NCBI RefSeq assembly: GCF_026242055.1
Contig: NZ_JAPJDL010000003.1
Location: 506,796-570,795, forward strand
Direction of reading: 5' to 3'
DNA: 64,000 nucleotides
Source: Lentzea sp. NEAU-D7
GTDB lineage: Bacteria; Actinomycetota; Actinomycetes; Mycobacteriales; Pseudonocardiaceae
Shown: positions 15,982 through 25,191 of the stretch, piece after piece
Layout of the letters: every line of letters starts with the position of its first letter
Position numbering within the stretch: the first letter of the stretch is position 1
Position numbers and translations under genes: made by a program
Notes under the pieces: model-generated
Told to the model about the DNA's origin: nothing
Database searches by the model: none
Seen by the model: only the letters and a program-made list of their open reading frames with translations

Positions 15982-16721
15982 GCCTTGCGCCTCGAACGCA
16001 GGATCGCGCCGACACCGAAGCCCAGGCCGAGCGCGCCGACGGCCAGACCGGCGCCACCGAGGTAGCGGGCGGTCTGGTCGGAATTCGTGGACGCGGACGC
16101 CTCGTGCGTGTCCGTGCCGTTGGCGGCCGGGGTCGTGCCGTGGCCACCGTGGCCGTCGTGGCCGTCGTCGCCGGCCTTCTTCGGGGCGAGCTTCAGCGCG
16201 GGGGCCGGGTGCTCCGGCTCCTTGCCGTCGGCGCCGGGAGCCTGGCTCCAGTCCACGACCTCGCCGTTCTCGTAGGTCTGCTTGGTCGGCAGGAGCAGGG
16301 TGTCCTTCTCCGGGAGGGTGCCGAGGGCGACGTAGAACTCCTGGTACTCGTTGATCCCGATCTTCGTGCCGGGCTCCGCGGTCCAGGTGATCGAGGTGAA
16401 CGCCTCGGTGACCTCCTTGCCGGAGACCGTCACGGGCTTGTCGAGCTTGCCCTTGACGACCTCGGCCTTCCAGCCGGTCAGCGGCCTGGTGCGCACCGAC
16501 GTGAGCGGCGTGTCCTTCGGCAGCGTCACCTCGATCTTGGTGGTGCCGGCGTTGTCGCGCTCGTTCGGGACGCGGAACGCGAACGTCGCGCGGCCGCCCT
16601 GGGTGAACTCCGCGGGCTGGGCGCTGACGTGCGCCGATGCGATGGCCGGGGTGCCGAGGACGGCGATTCCGGCAACGGCGAGGACGGCGAGCGTGCGCAC
16701 GCCAAATCGATTTGTCGACAT
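15978..16721 (-). CDS. YcnI-like (DUF1775) copper-associated membrane protein
   Basis: 247 aa. The signal peptide ends IASAHVSAQPAEFTQGG, giving the mature N-terminal His used for copper by the YcnI family. The DUF1775 fold follows (RATFAFRVPNERDNAGTTKI, WTAEPGTKIGINEYQEFYVA). A His/Gly-rich stretch GDDGHDGHGGHG and a C-terminal membrane helix with RSRRKA complete it. ATG 16721 has AGGAG nine bases upstream. It is the first gene of the coupled copper operon. Confidence 0.9.
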   Translation of the reverse strand: MSTNRFGVRTLAVLAVAGIAVLGTPAIASAHVSAQPAEFTQGGRATFAFRVPNERDNAGTTKIEVTLPKDTPLTSVRTRPLTGWKAEVVKGKLDKPVTVSGKEVTEAFTSITWTAEPGTKIGINEYQEFYVALGTLPEKDTLLLPTKQTYENGEVVDWSQAPGADGKEPEHPAPALKLAPKKAGDDGHDGHGGHGTTPAANGTDTHEASASTNSDQTARYLGGAGLAVGALGLGFGVGAILRSRRKA

Positions 16722-16770
16722 GAAGTTGTGGCTCCTGATGCCAAAGGGATCTGCAGAGGGATGCGGATGA

Positions 16771-17325
16771 TCAGGAGTCACGGGGCGGGCCGCGCCGCCC
16801 GTTCGCACGCGACAGCTCCAGGTGGTGCGCGTTCTGGACGTACGGCGTGCTGGTGAACGTCCGCACCGGTGTCGTGACCGGCAGCGGCGTGAGCCTGCGG
16901 GGGATCAGGCGGGTGACGGCGGCGATCAGCCTGAACAGGGCGTTCTCGGCGTGGAACAGCAGGATGCCGGTCAGCGACGCGGCGACGAGGTGCGCCACGA
17001 ACATCTGACCGGTGAGCGTGTTGTTGTGCTCGTGGTTGACCCAGGTCAGCAGCAGGTGCTGCGCGAGCTGGGCCGTGCCGAGGCCGGCGATGACCGAGAG
17101 CTTCCCGGTGCGCTTGTCCGCCAGTGACGCCGCCGCGAACGCGATCAGCACCACCAGTGGCAGCGCGTGGATGAACTCGGAGAGCTCGCCGCCGCCCAGC
17201 CCGTGGGCGGTGATCGTGAGCCCGGCGGACGTCAACGCGAGCGCGGCACCACGAATGGTGCGCAACTCACTCGTCCGTGTGCTCACGAGGCTTGAGGGTA
17301 ATCGGAGGAGTTTGGCCAGGTCCAT
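16771..17325 (-). CDS. Four-helix membrane protein upstream of the copper operon
   Basis: 184 aa with about four membrane segments and histidines in or near them (HALPLVVLIAFAAASLAD, LLLTWVNHEHNNTLTGQMFV, LLFHAENALFRLIA). The C-terminus is basic. The gap to the ycnI-like gene is only 49 bp, so it probably belongs to the same transcript and to metal handling. The ATG start would leave 20 bp to the divergent BCCT gene; GTG 17284 (VSTRTSELRT) is a plausible later start. The family name is not known to me. Confidence 0.7.
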   Translation of the reverse strand: MDLAKLLRLPSSLVSTRTSELRTIRGAALALTSAGLTITAHGLGGGELSEFIHALPLVVLIAFAAASLADKRTGKLSVIAGLGTAQLAQHLLLTWVNHEHNNTLTGQMFVAHLVAASLTGILLFHAENALFRLIAAVTRLIPRRLTPLPVTTPVRTFTSTPYVQNAHHLELSRANGRRGPPRDS

Positions 17326-17345
17326 GACCGGGTACCAAGGGCCGC

Positions 17346-18995
17346 ATGACCGTTCAATGCGACAGGCCGGGCCGTACCGACCGGGTTGTGTTCGGCGTTG
17401 CCGCAGGTCTCACGCTTGCGTTCGTGACCTGGGGAATCGTAGGAACAGACTCGCTGGCAGCCGCCTCGAAGGCCGCGCTCGGCTGGATCATCCAGAATCT
17501 GGGATGGGCTTTCGTGATCTCGGCCTCCGGGTTCGTGGTCTTCGCCCTGTGGCTCGCGTTCAGCCGGTACGGGAAGATCCCGCTCGGCCAGGACGACGAG
17601 AAACCCGAGTTCAAGACCGTCTCCTGGGTCGCGATGATGTTCAGCGCCGGCATGGGCATCGGCCTCATGTTCTACGGCGTCAACGAGCCGCTGACCCACT
17701 TCGTGAAGCCGCCGCCCGGCACCGAGGGCGATCCCCTCGAGACCGCGATGGCCACCACGCTGTTCCACTGGACGCTGCACCCGTGGGCGATCTACGCCAT
17801 CGTCGGCATCGCCATCGCGTACAGCAGCTTCCGCCGCGGCAGGTCCTCGCTGATCAGCTCGGCGTTCACGCCGCTGCTGGGCCGCCGTGCCTCGTCGGGC
17901 TGGGGCCGTGCCATCGACGTGATGGCCATCTTCGCGACCCTGTTCGGCTCGGCCGCCTCCCTGGGGCTCGGTGCCCTGCAGATCGGGAGCGGCCTGGAGG
18001 CAGCCGGCTGGGCCGGTAGCGTCGGCAAGGGCGTGCTGGTCGCGATCATCGCGATCCTGACCGTGGCCTTCGTCGCGTCGGCCGTCTCGGGTGTCGCGAA
18101 GGGCATCCAGTGGCTGTCGAACATCAACATGGTGCTGGCCGTCGTGCTGGCGCTGTTCCTGTTCGTCGTCGGCCCGACGGTCTTCATCCTGAACCTGGTG
18201 CCGACCGCGCTGGGCGACTACTTCCGCGAGCTCGCCAACATGGCAGGCCGGACCGCCGCCTCCGGTGGCGACGCGACCGAGACGTGGATGTCCGGGTGGA
18301 CGATCTTCTACTGGGCGTGGTGGATCTCGTGGACGCCGTTCGTCGGCATGTTCATCGCGCGGATCTCGCGCGGCCGCACGATCAAGCAGTTCGTGGCCGG
18401 CGTGATCATGGTGCCGTCCGCGGTGTCGCTGGTGTGGTTCGCGATCCTGGGTGGCACGGCGATCTACGAGCAGCGCAACGGCGTGGACCTCGCCGGTCAG
18501 TCGACGCCCGAGTCGCAGCTCTTCTCGCTGCTCGACCAGTTCCCGCTGGCGGCGGTCGCCGGGGTGATCGTCATGGTCCTGGTGGCGATCTTCTTCGTGT
18601 CGGGGGCCGACGCCGCGTCGATCGTGATGGGAACGCTCTCGCAGGAGGGCACCATTCGGCCCAAGAAGCCGGTGGTGATCTTCTGGGGCGTGCTGACCGG
18701 TGCCGTCGCCGCGGTCATGCTGCTGGTCGGCGGGTCCAACGCGCTGACAGGGCTGCAGAACCTGACGATCATCGCCGCGCTGCCGTTCATGGTCGTCATG
18801 GTCGGGCTGTGCGTCTCGCTCGCCAAGGACCTGCGCTCCGACCCGATGATCAGGCGTGAGGAGCGCGTCGCCGAGGTGATGGAGGAGGTCACCGCGCACC
18901 TCGACCCCGGTCAGGTGGTCGAGGAGGCGGCGGTCAAGGCCGTGGCCGAGGTGACCGGCAAGACGCCGGAGGTCAGCGCACGTTCAGGCGCCTGA
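17346..18995 (+). CDS. BCCT-family betaine/carnitine/choline transporter
   Basis: 549 aa with 12 membrane segments. Signatures: SAGMGIGLMFYGVNEPLTHF, the segment FYWAWWISWTPFVGMFIARI and SRGRTIKQFVAGVIMVPS. The GMGIGLM form (Gly-Met-Gly-Ile-Gly) is typical of Na+-coupled BCCT carriers. The C-terminal tail is acidic and helical (RREERVAEVMEEVTAHLDPG), which in relatives senses osmotic stress. It would import a trimethylammonium osmolyte. It overlaps the convergent DUF6474-like gene by 23 bp. Confidence 0.93.
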   Translation: MTVQCDRPGRTDRVVFGVAAGLTLAFVTWGIVGTDSLAAASKAALGWIIQNLGWAFVISASGFVVFALWLAFSRYGKIPLGQDDEKPEFKTVSWVAMMFSAGMGIGLMFYGVNEPLTHFVKPPPGTEGDPLETAMATTLFHWTLHPWAIYAIVGIAIAYSSFRRGRSSLISSAFTPLLGRRASSGWGRAIDVMAIFATLFGSAASLGLGALQIGSGLEAAGWAGSVGKGVLVAIIAILTVAFVASAVSGVAKGIQWLSNINMVLAVVLALFLFVVGPTVFILNLVPTALGDYFRELANMAGRTAASGGDATETWMSGWTIFYWAWWISWTPFVGMFIARISRGRTIKQFVAGVIMVPSAVSLVWFAILGGTAIYEQRNGVDLAGQSTPESQLFSLLDQFPLAAVAGVIVMVLVAIFFVSGADAASIVMGTLSQEGTIRPKKPVVIFWGVLTGAVAAVMLLVGGSNALTGLQNLTIIAALPFMVVMVGLCVSLAKDLRSDPMIRREERVAEVMEEVTAHLDPGQVVEEAAVKAVAEVTGKTPEVSARSGA

Positions 18996-19407
18996 GCAAC
19001 TCCTGCTCCAGCACCTCCAGATCAGTCCCGACGGCCCGGTGCGCTGCTTTGCGCCGGGCCGTCGGCATGCGTTCGGATGCGCGCACGGCGGCGAGCAACT
19101 GCGTCAGCCGGGTCTCGGTCTTCGAAACCCAATCGGAATCTGTCGCACGCAATGTCTCGAGCGACTCCGAAAAGCCGACAATTCGCGCGTGCAGCCGGGC
19201 GCCGTATCCGGAGTACCTGCCGATGTCCGCGACGTCGATGCCGAGCCTGCGGGCCCGGTACCGGTCGTACTGCTCGCTCAAAACCCCAGCTCCGCGGGCG
19301 ATCACCGGAGCCAGCACCGGAATGAGCGCGGGCGCCACCACCTTCGCGACACCGACCAGGTTCTTGGCTCGGCCGGGCGTGAAGCCGGCCTTCGCTTTGC
19401 GCGCCAT
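18973..19407 (-). CDS. DUF6474-like conserved actinobacterial protein
   Basis: 144 aa. It begins MARKAKAGFTPGRAKNLVGV, then AKVVAPALIPVLAPVIARGA and QYDRYRARRLGIDVADIGRY, the pattern of a conserved family of unknown function in mycobacteria and relatives. A hydrophobic N-terminal helix and a basic helical C-terminus suggest membrane association. Family assignment is from memory of the pattern. Confidence 0.7.
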   Translation of the reverse strand: MARKAKAGFTPGRAKNLVGVAKVVAPALIPVLAPVIARGAGVLSEQYDRYRARRLGIDVADIGRYSGYGARLHARIVGFSESLETLRATDSDWVSKTETRLTQLLAAVRASERMPTARRKAAHRAVGTDLEVLEQELLRRLNVR

Positions 19408-19490
19408 TCGGGTACACCTCCTCCGTCACGTGAAACTTACTGCCCAGGTTGCCGACACATCTCCCCGACGCGCGACATACCCTGCATCCT

Positions 19491-21134
19491 GTGACTTCCC
19501 AGGTGCAGCTAGACGCCGGCGTGGTCACTCGTTGTCGGCGGCGGGTGCACCTCGAAAACGATCCGGAAATGCGCGACGCCCCCAAGGCGGCGCCGGATCC
19601 GGCTTCGGAACAACGGAAAGCGGACGCGACGAACCACCGTCGCGCGGTGGCGGACGCGCTCGGCCGGATCGTCGGCTCGAACCTCTTCGAGGTGCCGAGC
19701 GGACCCGACGTGCGCAGCGCGGACCGGGAACGCGTGACCCTCGCCGCGATGGAGATGGGCGCGCCGTACATCTGGGGCGCCGCGCTGCCCCGTGACCCGC
19801 GCGGTGGCCGTCGAGGCGGAATCGACCTGCTGGTCAAGGACTCCACCGGTTACGTGCCGGTGCTGGTGGTCCGGCACAAGATCACCGATCCCGGTCAGGG
19901 CGCTCGCACGAGCCCGCTGACGATGCCGTTGCCCGACGGCAGCCGGGCGGACCCGCACCGCAAGGTCCGTCCTCAGCCCCGGGACCAGCTGCGGCTGGCC
20001 CACGCGCAACGGCAGCTGCAGGCCGCCGGCTACGCCCGCAACGGGCGCGCCACCGGTGGTGTGATCGGCATGGACGCCGACGTCGTGCTGTGGCACGACC
20101 TCGAGGCGCCGACGTGGCCCGGCGGCCGCAACGCGCTGGCCGAGTACGACGCCCGGTTCAGCGACCGGCTGGCCGTGGCGCTGGCGGCCGCGAACGAGAA
20201 GGACCCGCTGGCCCGCCCGTCGCGGATCGTCGACTGCAAGACGTGCCCGTGGTGGCCGACGTGCGACCGCGACCTGAAGCAGGGCAGGGACGTCAGCCTC
20301 GTCGTGCGCGGCGAGGACGCGGTGGCGTTGCGCAAGATCGGCCTGTCCACTGTGGACAAGCTGGCCGAGCTCGACCCGCTGGCGGAAGGCCCGGTCCAGC
20401 TCGTCGGCATGCCGTTCGGCGACGCAGTGGTGCTGGCGCGGGCGTGGCTGCGCGACCTGACGCTCGTGCGCCGGGTGCCCGAGATGAACGTGCCGCGCGC
20501 GGACGTCGAGGTCGACGTCGACATGGAGAGCTTCGGCGACCTCGGCGCGTACATGTGGGGCTGCCTGCTGTCCGGAAAGGACATCGACGAGGAGCACGGC
20601 TACCGCGCCTTCGTGACGTGGGACGCGCTGCCGTGCGACGACGAGGCGCGTTCGTTCGCCGAGTTCTGGACCTGGCTGACCGGTGTCCGGTTGCGCGCCA
20701 AGGCGCGCGGTCTGTCGTTCCGCGCCTACTGCTACAACGAGCTCGCGGAGAACCGCTGGCTGCTGTCCTCGGCGGAGCGGTTCGCGGGCAAGCCGGGGAT
20801 CCCGACGGTCGCGCAGATCAAGGAGTTCATCGGGTCCGACTCGTGGGTCGACCTGTTCGGGATCGTCCGCGAGCAGTTCCTGTGCGCGCACGGCAAGGGC
20901 CTGAAGGTCATCGCGCCGGCCGCGGGGTTCTCGTGGCGTGATCCCGAGGCCGGTGGCGAGAACTCCATGCGCTGGTACCGGGCCGCGGTGGGGATGAACG
21001 GCGACGAGCTCGACGTCGATCAGCGGCAGCGGTTGCTGTGGTACAACGAGGACGACGTCCGGGCCACCCACCGCCTGCGCGAGTGGATGACCTCGGACGC
21101 GATGACCCGCTTGCCCTTTGCCGGAGACCTCTAG
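19491..21134 (+). CDS. TM0106-family RecB-like nuclease with RNase H-like domain
   Basis: 547 aa. The N-terminal part resembles RecB/Cas4 nucleases and ends in the cysteine cluster DCKTCPWWPTCDRDL, a likely iron-sulphur site. The C-terminal half begins VDVDMESFGDLGAYMWG, the first acidic motif of a DEDD RNase H-like exonuclease, and continues with FAEFWTWL and YNEDDVRATHRLREWM for the last motif. A DNA-repair role is inferred in the family. The GTG start at 19491 gives the family N-terminus SQVQLDAGVVTRCRRRVHLE. It stands alone, overlapping only the end of the convergent SDR. Confidence 0.85.
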   Translation: MTSQVQLDAGVVTRCRRRVHLENDPEMRDAPKAAPDPASEQRKADATNHRRAVADALGRIVGSNLFEVPSGPDVRSADRERVTLAAMEMGAPYIWGAALPRDPRGGRRGGIDLLVKDSTGYVPVLVVRHKITDPGQGARTSPLTMPLPDGSRADPHRKVRPQPRDQLRLAHAQRQLQAAGYARNGRATGGVIGMDADVVLWHDLEAPTWPGGRNALAEYDARFSDRLAVALAAANEKDPLARPSRIVDCKTCPWWPTCDRDLKQGRDVSLVVRGEDAVALRKIGLSTVDKLAELDPLAEGPVQLVGMPFGDAVVLARAWLRDLTLVRRVPEMNVPRADVEVDVDMESFGDLGAYMWGCLLSGKDIDEEHGYRAFVTWDALPCDDEARSFAEFWTWLTGVRLRAKARGLSFRAYCYNELAENRWLLSSAERFAGKPGIPTVAQIKEFIGSDSWVDLFGIVREQFLCAHGKGLKVIAPAAGFSWRDPEAGGENSMRWYRAAVGMNGDELDVDQRQRLLWYNEDDVRATHRLREWMTSDAMTRLPFAGDL

Positions 21135-21889
21135 CGCGGAGCCATGCGCAGAGCGCCGTCCATGCGGATGACCTCCGCGTTCAGGTAGTCGTGCTCGATG
21201 ATCGAGAGCGCGAGCTGCGCGTACTCCGACGGCTGGGCCAGGCGCTTCGGGAACGGGATGCCGGCGGCGAGGCCCGCGCGGAACTCGTCGGAGACCGTGG
21301 CGAGCATCGGGGTGTCGACGATGCCGGGCGCGATGGTCAGCACGCGGATGCCGACGTTGCTCAGGTCGCGGGCGGCCGGGAGGGTCATGCCGACGACGCC
21401 GCCCTTGGACGAGGCGTAGGCGACCTGGCCGATCTGGCCGTCGAAAGCGGCGATCGACGCGGTGTTGATGATGACGCCGCGCGCGCCGTGCTCGAGCTCC
21501 TCGGTCTTGCCCATGGCCGCGGCGGCCAGGCGCAGGACGTTGAACGTGCCGATCAGGTTGACCTCGATGATCTTGCGGTAGAGGTCGAGGTCGTGCGGGC
21601 CGGTCTTGCCGACGGTGCGGGACGACGGGCCGATGCCCGCGCAGTTCACCGTGATGCGCAGCGGGGCGCCGGAGCCCGCCGCCGTGTCGACGGCGGCCTG
21701 GACCTCTTCGCCCGAGGTCACGTCGGCGGCCAGGTAGGTGACGTTCTCGATCGCCTCGGCGTTCGCGATGGCGCTGGGCAGGTCGAGAGCGAACACCTGC
21801 GCTCCACGCGCCGCCAGGGCACGTGCCGTGGCGCCGCCGAGGCCGGACGCGCCACCGGTGACGATGGCCGCGGTACCCGAGATCTCCAT
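21131..21889 (-). CDS. 3-hydroxyacyl-CoA dehydrogenase-type SDR (HSD10-like)
   Basis: 252 aa. Cofactor loop [18 protein letters not shown], then [37 protein letters not shown] and [19 protein letters not shown] give the full Ser-Tyr-Lys set. The [20 protein letters not shown] stretch is typical of type II 3-hydroxyacyl-CoA dehydrogenases that oxidise beta-hydroxyacyl-CoA. GAGGAGG lies six bases before the ATG. A TAACG/CGTTA palindrome at 21926-21942 probably binds a TetR-type fatty-acid regulator encoded elsewhere. Confidence 0.9.
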   Translation of the reverse strand: MEISGTAAIVTGGASGLGGATARALAARGAQVFALDLPSAIANAEAIENVTYLAADVTSGEEVQAAVDTAAGSGAPLRITVNCAGIGPSSRTVGKTGPHDLDLYRKIIEVNLIGTFNVLRLAAAAMGKTEELEHGARGVIINTASIAAFDGQIGQVAYASSKGGVVGMTLPAARDLSNVGIRVLTIAPGIVDTPMLATVSDEFRAGLAAGIPFPKRLAQPSEYAQLALSIIEHDYLNAEVIRMDGALRMAPR

Positions 21890-21925
21890 GCCTTCATCCT
21901 CCTCGAAGCGAACTGCTCGCGAGGA

Positions 21926-21942
21926 GGTTAACGCTCGTTACC
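21926..21942. promoter_or_regulatory. TAACG-N2-CGTTA operator candidate
   Basis: GGTTAACG-CT-CGTTACC forms an imperfect inverted repeat 37 bp upstream of the hydroxyacyl-CoA dehydrogenase start. Spacing and sequence resemble TetR-family operators of fatty-acid degradation genes. No matching regulator gene lies nearby. Confidence 0.5.
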
Positions 21943-21948
21943 TGGAAC

Positions 21949-22041
21949 TCAACGGTCGGTCCAGTGGAGCAGGGCCACCAACGGCACCGCTGCCACGAGC
22001 GCGAGGCCGATGAAGATCGTCGCGATTCCCAGAATTCCCAT
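21949..22041 (-). CDS. Possible 30-residue single-helix membrane protein
   Basis: ATG at 22041, protein MGILGIATIFIGLALVAAVP followed by LVALLHWTDR. It is one hydrophobic helix with a charged C-terminus, the usual form of small actinobacterial membrane peptides. No Shine-Dalgarno site is seen, so it would need leaderless translation or a longer in-frame start. Proposed only on composition. Confidence 0.4.
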   Translation of the reverse strand: MGILGIATIFIGLALVAAVPLVALLHWTDR

Positions 22042-22224
22042 GTGTAGAACTGTGCCGTTCGACGGTGTTCGAAACATCGTCCGCGTCGGTAGACCTCTGG
22101 TAGGAGATCTGTCACGGTCCGCTACGACCAAAGTCGCACGGAGATCAGGGTCTGCTCCGTTCGGGCCTGGGGTGTAGGTCACTTGGAGTCACGCAATATA
22201 GTTAGCCTCGCGTACCTTTATGGG

Positions 22225-24006
22225 GTGTTCACCACGCGCCCAGAACTCGTCGGCACCTTCGGCATGGTCGCTTCGACCCACTGGCTGGCCTCCGCGTCGG
22301 CCATGGCGGTGCTGGAGGACGGCGGCAACGCCTTCGACGCCGCCGTGACCGCGGGATTCGTCCTGCAGGTCGTGGAACCGCACCTCAACGGCCCCGGTGG
22401 CGAGGTGCCGATCATCTTCTCCGCCGCCGGTGCGGCCCCGCAGGTGCTCTGCGGGCAGGGCGTGGCGCCGGCCGGGGCGTCGATCGAGCACTACACCGAC
22501 CTGGGGCTGTCGCTGATCCCCGGCAGCGGACTGCTGGCCGCGACGGTGCCGGGTGCGTGGGACGGATGGCTCACCCTCCTGCGCGACCACGGCACCAAGA
22601 CCCTGCGTGAGGTGCTCGACCGCGCGATCGGCTACGCCCGCGACGGCTTCCCGCTCGTCGAACGCGCCGCCCACACGATCGGGATGGTCTCGGACCTCTT
22701 CCGCGACCACTGGCCGACCTCCGCCGCGCAGTGGATGCCCGACGGCGTCCTGCCGGCTCCCGGCGGCCGGTTCCGCAACCCCAAGCTCGCCGACACCTGG
22801 GAGTGGCTGCTCGCCGCCGCCGAGGCCGCCGGTGCCGACCGCGAGGCGCAGATCGAGGCCGCGCGCCGGGCGTGGTCGCAGGGGTTCGTCGCCGCGCAGA
22901 TCGACGAGTTCTGCCGTTCGGAGTTCCGCGACGACTCCGGACGTGACCACGCGGGCGTGCTCACCGGTGCCGACATGGCGTCCTGGGAGGCCTCCTACGA
23001 GGACGCGCTCGTCGCCGACTTCGGCGAGTGGTCGCTGGTGAAGGCCGGCGCGTGGACGCAGGGACCCGTGCTGGCGCAGCAGCTCCGGTTGCTGGAGGGC
23101 CACGACCTGTCCTATGTGGACGGCAAGCCGACCGCGGAGACCGTGCACCTCGCGGTCGAGGCCGCGAAGCTGGCGTTCGCCGACCGCGAGGCCTGGTACG
23201 GCGACGTCCCGGACGTGCCGCTGGAGACGCTGCTGTCGCGCGAGTACGCCACCGAACGGCGTGCGCTGATCTCTTCCACGGCGTCGTTCGAGCTCCGGCC
23301 CGGCTCTCCCGACGGCCGGGAACCGTTGCTGCCCAACCACATCATCAGCGGGCCGTCGACCCAGCTCTCCGACCCGACGGGCGCGATCGGCGAACCGACC
23401 GTGGAACGCTCCGGCGTGACGCGCGGTGACACCGTGCACGTGGACGTCGTGGATCGCTGGGGCAACATGGTCTCCGCGACGCCGTCCGGCGGCTGGCTGC
23501 AGTCGTCGCCGACGATCCCGTCGCTCGGCTTCTGCCTGGGCAGCCGCGCCCAGATGTTCTGGCTGGACCAGGGGCTGCCGAACTCGCTGGCACCCGGCAA
23601 GCGTCCCCGGATCACCCTGTCGCCGTCGATGGCGCTGCGCGACGGCCGTCCCGCGCTCGCGTTCGGCACTCCCGGCGGCGACCAGCAGGACCAGTGGCAG
23701 CTCGGCTTCTGGCTGGCGCACCGGGCGGGCCTGAACCTGCAGGAGGCGATCGACTCGCCGATGTGGCACTCGAACGCGTTCCCGAGCTCGTTCTACCCGC
23801 GGGCCTGGACGCCGGGTGAGCTCGTCATCGAGTCCCGCGCCGGCGCGGACGTCCTGGATGCGTTGCGATCGCGTGGCCACCAGGTCGTGGACGCCGGCGA
23901 GTGGACCTTGGGCCGCATGTCCGCCGTGGCGAGGGACGCCTTCGACGGACTTCTGCGCGCCGGCGCGAATCCACGCGGCGCGCAGGGCTACGCGGCAGGC
24001 CGGTAG
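22225..24006 (+). CDS. Gamma-glutamyltransferase family protein
   Basis: 593 aa. N-terminal GMVASTHWLASASAMAVLED, then GGNAFDAAVTAGFVLQVVEP and HLNGPGGEVPIIF, define the GGT large subunit. The self-cleavage and catalytic Thr is in RGDTVHVDVVDRWGNMVSAT. The oxyanion and C-terminal signature is in RPRITLSPSMALRDGRPALA. No signal peptide is visible, so it may be cytoplasmic, as in many actinobacterial ywrD-like forms. GTG 22225 is chosen: a TATAGT -10 box lies at 22198. An extended start at TTG 22183 is less likely. Confidence 0.88.
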   Translation: MFTTRPELVGTFGMVASTHWLASASAMAVLEDGGNAFDAAVTAGFVLQVVEPHLNGPGGEVPIIFSAAGAAPQVLCGQGVAPAGASIEHYTDLGLSLIPGSGLLAATVPGAWDGWLTLLRDHGTKTLREVLDRAIGYARDGFPLVERAAHTIGMVSDLFRDHWPTSAAQWMPDGVLPAPGGRFRNPKLADTWEWLLAAAEAAGADREAQIEAARRAWSQGFVAAQIDEFCRSEFRDDSGRDHAGVLTGADMASWEASYEDALVADFGEWSLVKAGAWTQGPVLAQQLRLLEGHDLSYVDGKPTAETVHLAVEAAKLAFADREAWYGDVPDVPLETLLSREYATERRALISSTASFELRPGSPDGREPLLPNHIISGPSTQLSDPTGAIGEPTVERSGVTRGDTVHVDVVDRWGNMVSATPSGGWLQSSPTIPSLGFCLGSRAQMFWLDQGLPNSLAPGKRPRITLSPSMALRDGRPALAFGTPGGDQQDQWQLGFWLAHRAGLNLQEAIDSPMWHSNAFPSSFYPRAWTPGELVIESRAGADVLDALRSRGHQVVDAGEWTLGRMSAVARDAFDGLLRAGANPRGAQGYAAGR

Positions 24007-24023
24007 TCCGGGAAAAGAGGAAC

Positions 24024-24057
24024 GGCGCCCGATTCGAGGGGGAGGGAATCGGGCGCC
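24024..24057. terminator. Perfect 12-bp hairpin between convergent genes
   Basis: GGCGCCCGATTC (24024-24035) pairs perfectly with GAATCGGGCGCC (24046-24057) around a 10-base loop. It lies 17 bp after the gamma-glutamyltransferase stop and 25 bp after the convergent secreted-protein stop, so it can serve both directions. There is no long T-run, as is usual in high-GC actinobacteria. Confidence 0.75.
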
Positions 24058-24082
24058 GCCCCGGCCAGGAAGGTCTGTCGGA

Positions 24083-24427
24083 TCAGATGTCGACGGACGC
24101 GGCGCCGGTCGGCACGCCGGTCGGCTCGCTCAGGCCGAGCAGCGTGGAGGCCGGCAGACCGGAGGCACCGGCGTCGACGTTCTCGACCAGCGCGGCGGCG
24201 TCGAGGTCCTGCGCGTTGAGGGCCTGGATCTTGCCCGCCGCGTCGGCGGTGTCCACGGACGCGAGGTCGCCGACGGTGGCGATGTCGCCCAGCTGACCAC
24301 CGAGGTCGGGCGTGGTGTGAACGGCGGCGGACCCGGTGTCCGCGTTGGCGATACCACCCAGGCCGAGCATGACGGTTGCGCTGCCGAGGGCAACAGCGGC
24401 CCCCGCGACGGTCTTCCTGAGGTTCAT
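24083..24427 (-). CDS. Small secreted protein, 114 aa
   Basis: A Sec signal peptide (MNLRKTVAGAAVALGSATVM, ending GIANADTGSAA) precedes an about 85-residue acidic, alanine-rich mature part (LGGQLGDIATVGDLASVDTA). There are no cysteines, repeats or anchors, so it is probably released. No family recognised. No clear ribosome site; the palindrome CGAAC-N7-GTTCG lies at 24432-24448 just upstream. The 278-bp gap on its 5' side (24428-24705) shows no gene. Confidence 0.7.
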   Translation of the reverse strand: MNLRKTVAGAAVALGSATVMLGLGGIANADTGSAAVHTTPDLGGQLGDIATVGDLASVDTADAAGKIQALNAQDLDAAALVENVDAGASGLPASTLLGLSEPTGVPTGAASVDI

Positions 24428-24705
24428 AGGCGCGAACGTGTCGTGTTCGGACCCTCTACATCAAGCTGCGTAACTCAGGCGAGGGAAGTTCTTCATCCTT
24501 TGGAGGGACGGCGCACGATTCTGAGGGGCCCTGGCTTCGAAAGACCGGCGACAACGCCAGGTGCTACCGAACGTCACGATTCTGGTCGTATTGGACACAG
24601 CGTGCCCGCCTGCAAAACGTGAGTTCCGAGAGTCACCGCGCCTCGTCCGGGCAGCGTGGAACAGCGCCGTGAAGCGCGGCGACCTGGAAAGAACTGACGG
24701 GCCGG

Positions 24706-25080
24706 CTAGGCGATGGCCCCCGGCGGCAGCTTCAGCTTGAACGGCAGCGTCGTCACGACGGCCAAGTCCGAGGCCGTCGCCTTCATCAGCGAGGGAGCGT
24801 TGCGCGCGCCGGGTTCAGGCAGGTCAAGCAGCCTGTCCACGGCCTCGACCAGCGGGCCCTCGTAGATCCACACGGCCTGTGCCGGGCGAGCCGAGTCGCG
24901 GACCGCGGGAAGACGTCCCGCGCGCGCTTCCGTCTCCGACCAGAACAGGATCGAGTCGATGAAGCCTCTGCGCTGCTTGAACGCCATGATCCGGTCGAGC
25001 TGCCCGGCGTCGTCCCTCAGGTGGAGGAACTGGAAGCCGTTCTCGCGCAGCTCGATGACCTTGTTCAGTGCGTGGTCCAT
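24706..25080 (-). CDS. Conserved hypothetical protein, 124 aa
   Basis: It begins MDHALNKVIELRENGFQFLH, then LRDDAGQLDRIMAFKQRRGF and IDSILFWSETEARAGRLPAV. Mixed helix/strand composition, soluble, no motif I recognise. A perfect 14-bp palindrome 33 bp upstream of its start suggests repression by a TetR-type regulator. The downstream gap up to the secreted protein has no gene. Confidence 0.7.
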   Translation of the reverse strand: MDHALNKVIELRENGFQFLHLRDDAGQLDRIMAFKQRRGFIDSILFWSETEARAGRLPAVRDSARPAQAVWIYEGPLVEAVDRLLDLPEPGARNAPSLMKATASDLAVVTTLPFKLKLPPGAIA

Positions 25081-25112
25081 GGCGCACCTACCCCTGTGAG
25101 GTCCCCTTCGGG

Positions 25113-25126
25113 TGACTGATCAGTCA
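25113..25126. promoter_or_regulatory. Perfect palindrome TGACTGATCAGTCA
   Basis: A 14-bp perfect palindrome 33-46 bp upstream of the hypothetical gene at 24706-25080. Length and symmetry fit a TetR-family operator. No regulator gene is adjacent. Confidence 0.6.
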
Positions 25127-25191
25127 TACGACCCGAAAGGATCGTACGGTAAGGCAACGTTCTGCCGTAAGACGTACTCCGAACGAGTATC

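Noticed and set aside
22189-23880. 563-residue minus-strand frame opposite the gamma-glutamyltransferase
   Set aside because: Shadow of a real gene with family motifs; no domain in the antisense translation.
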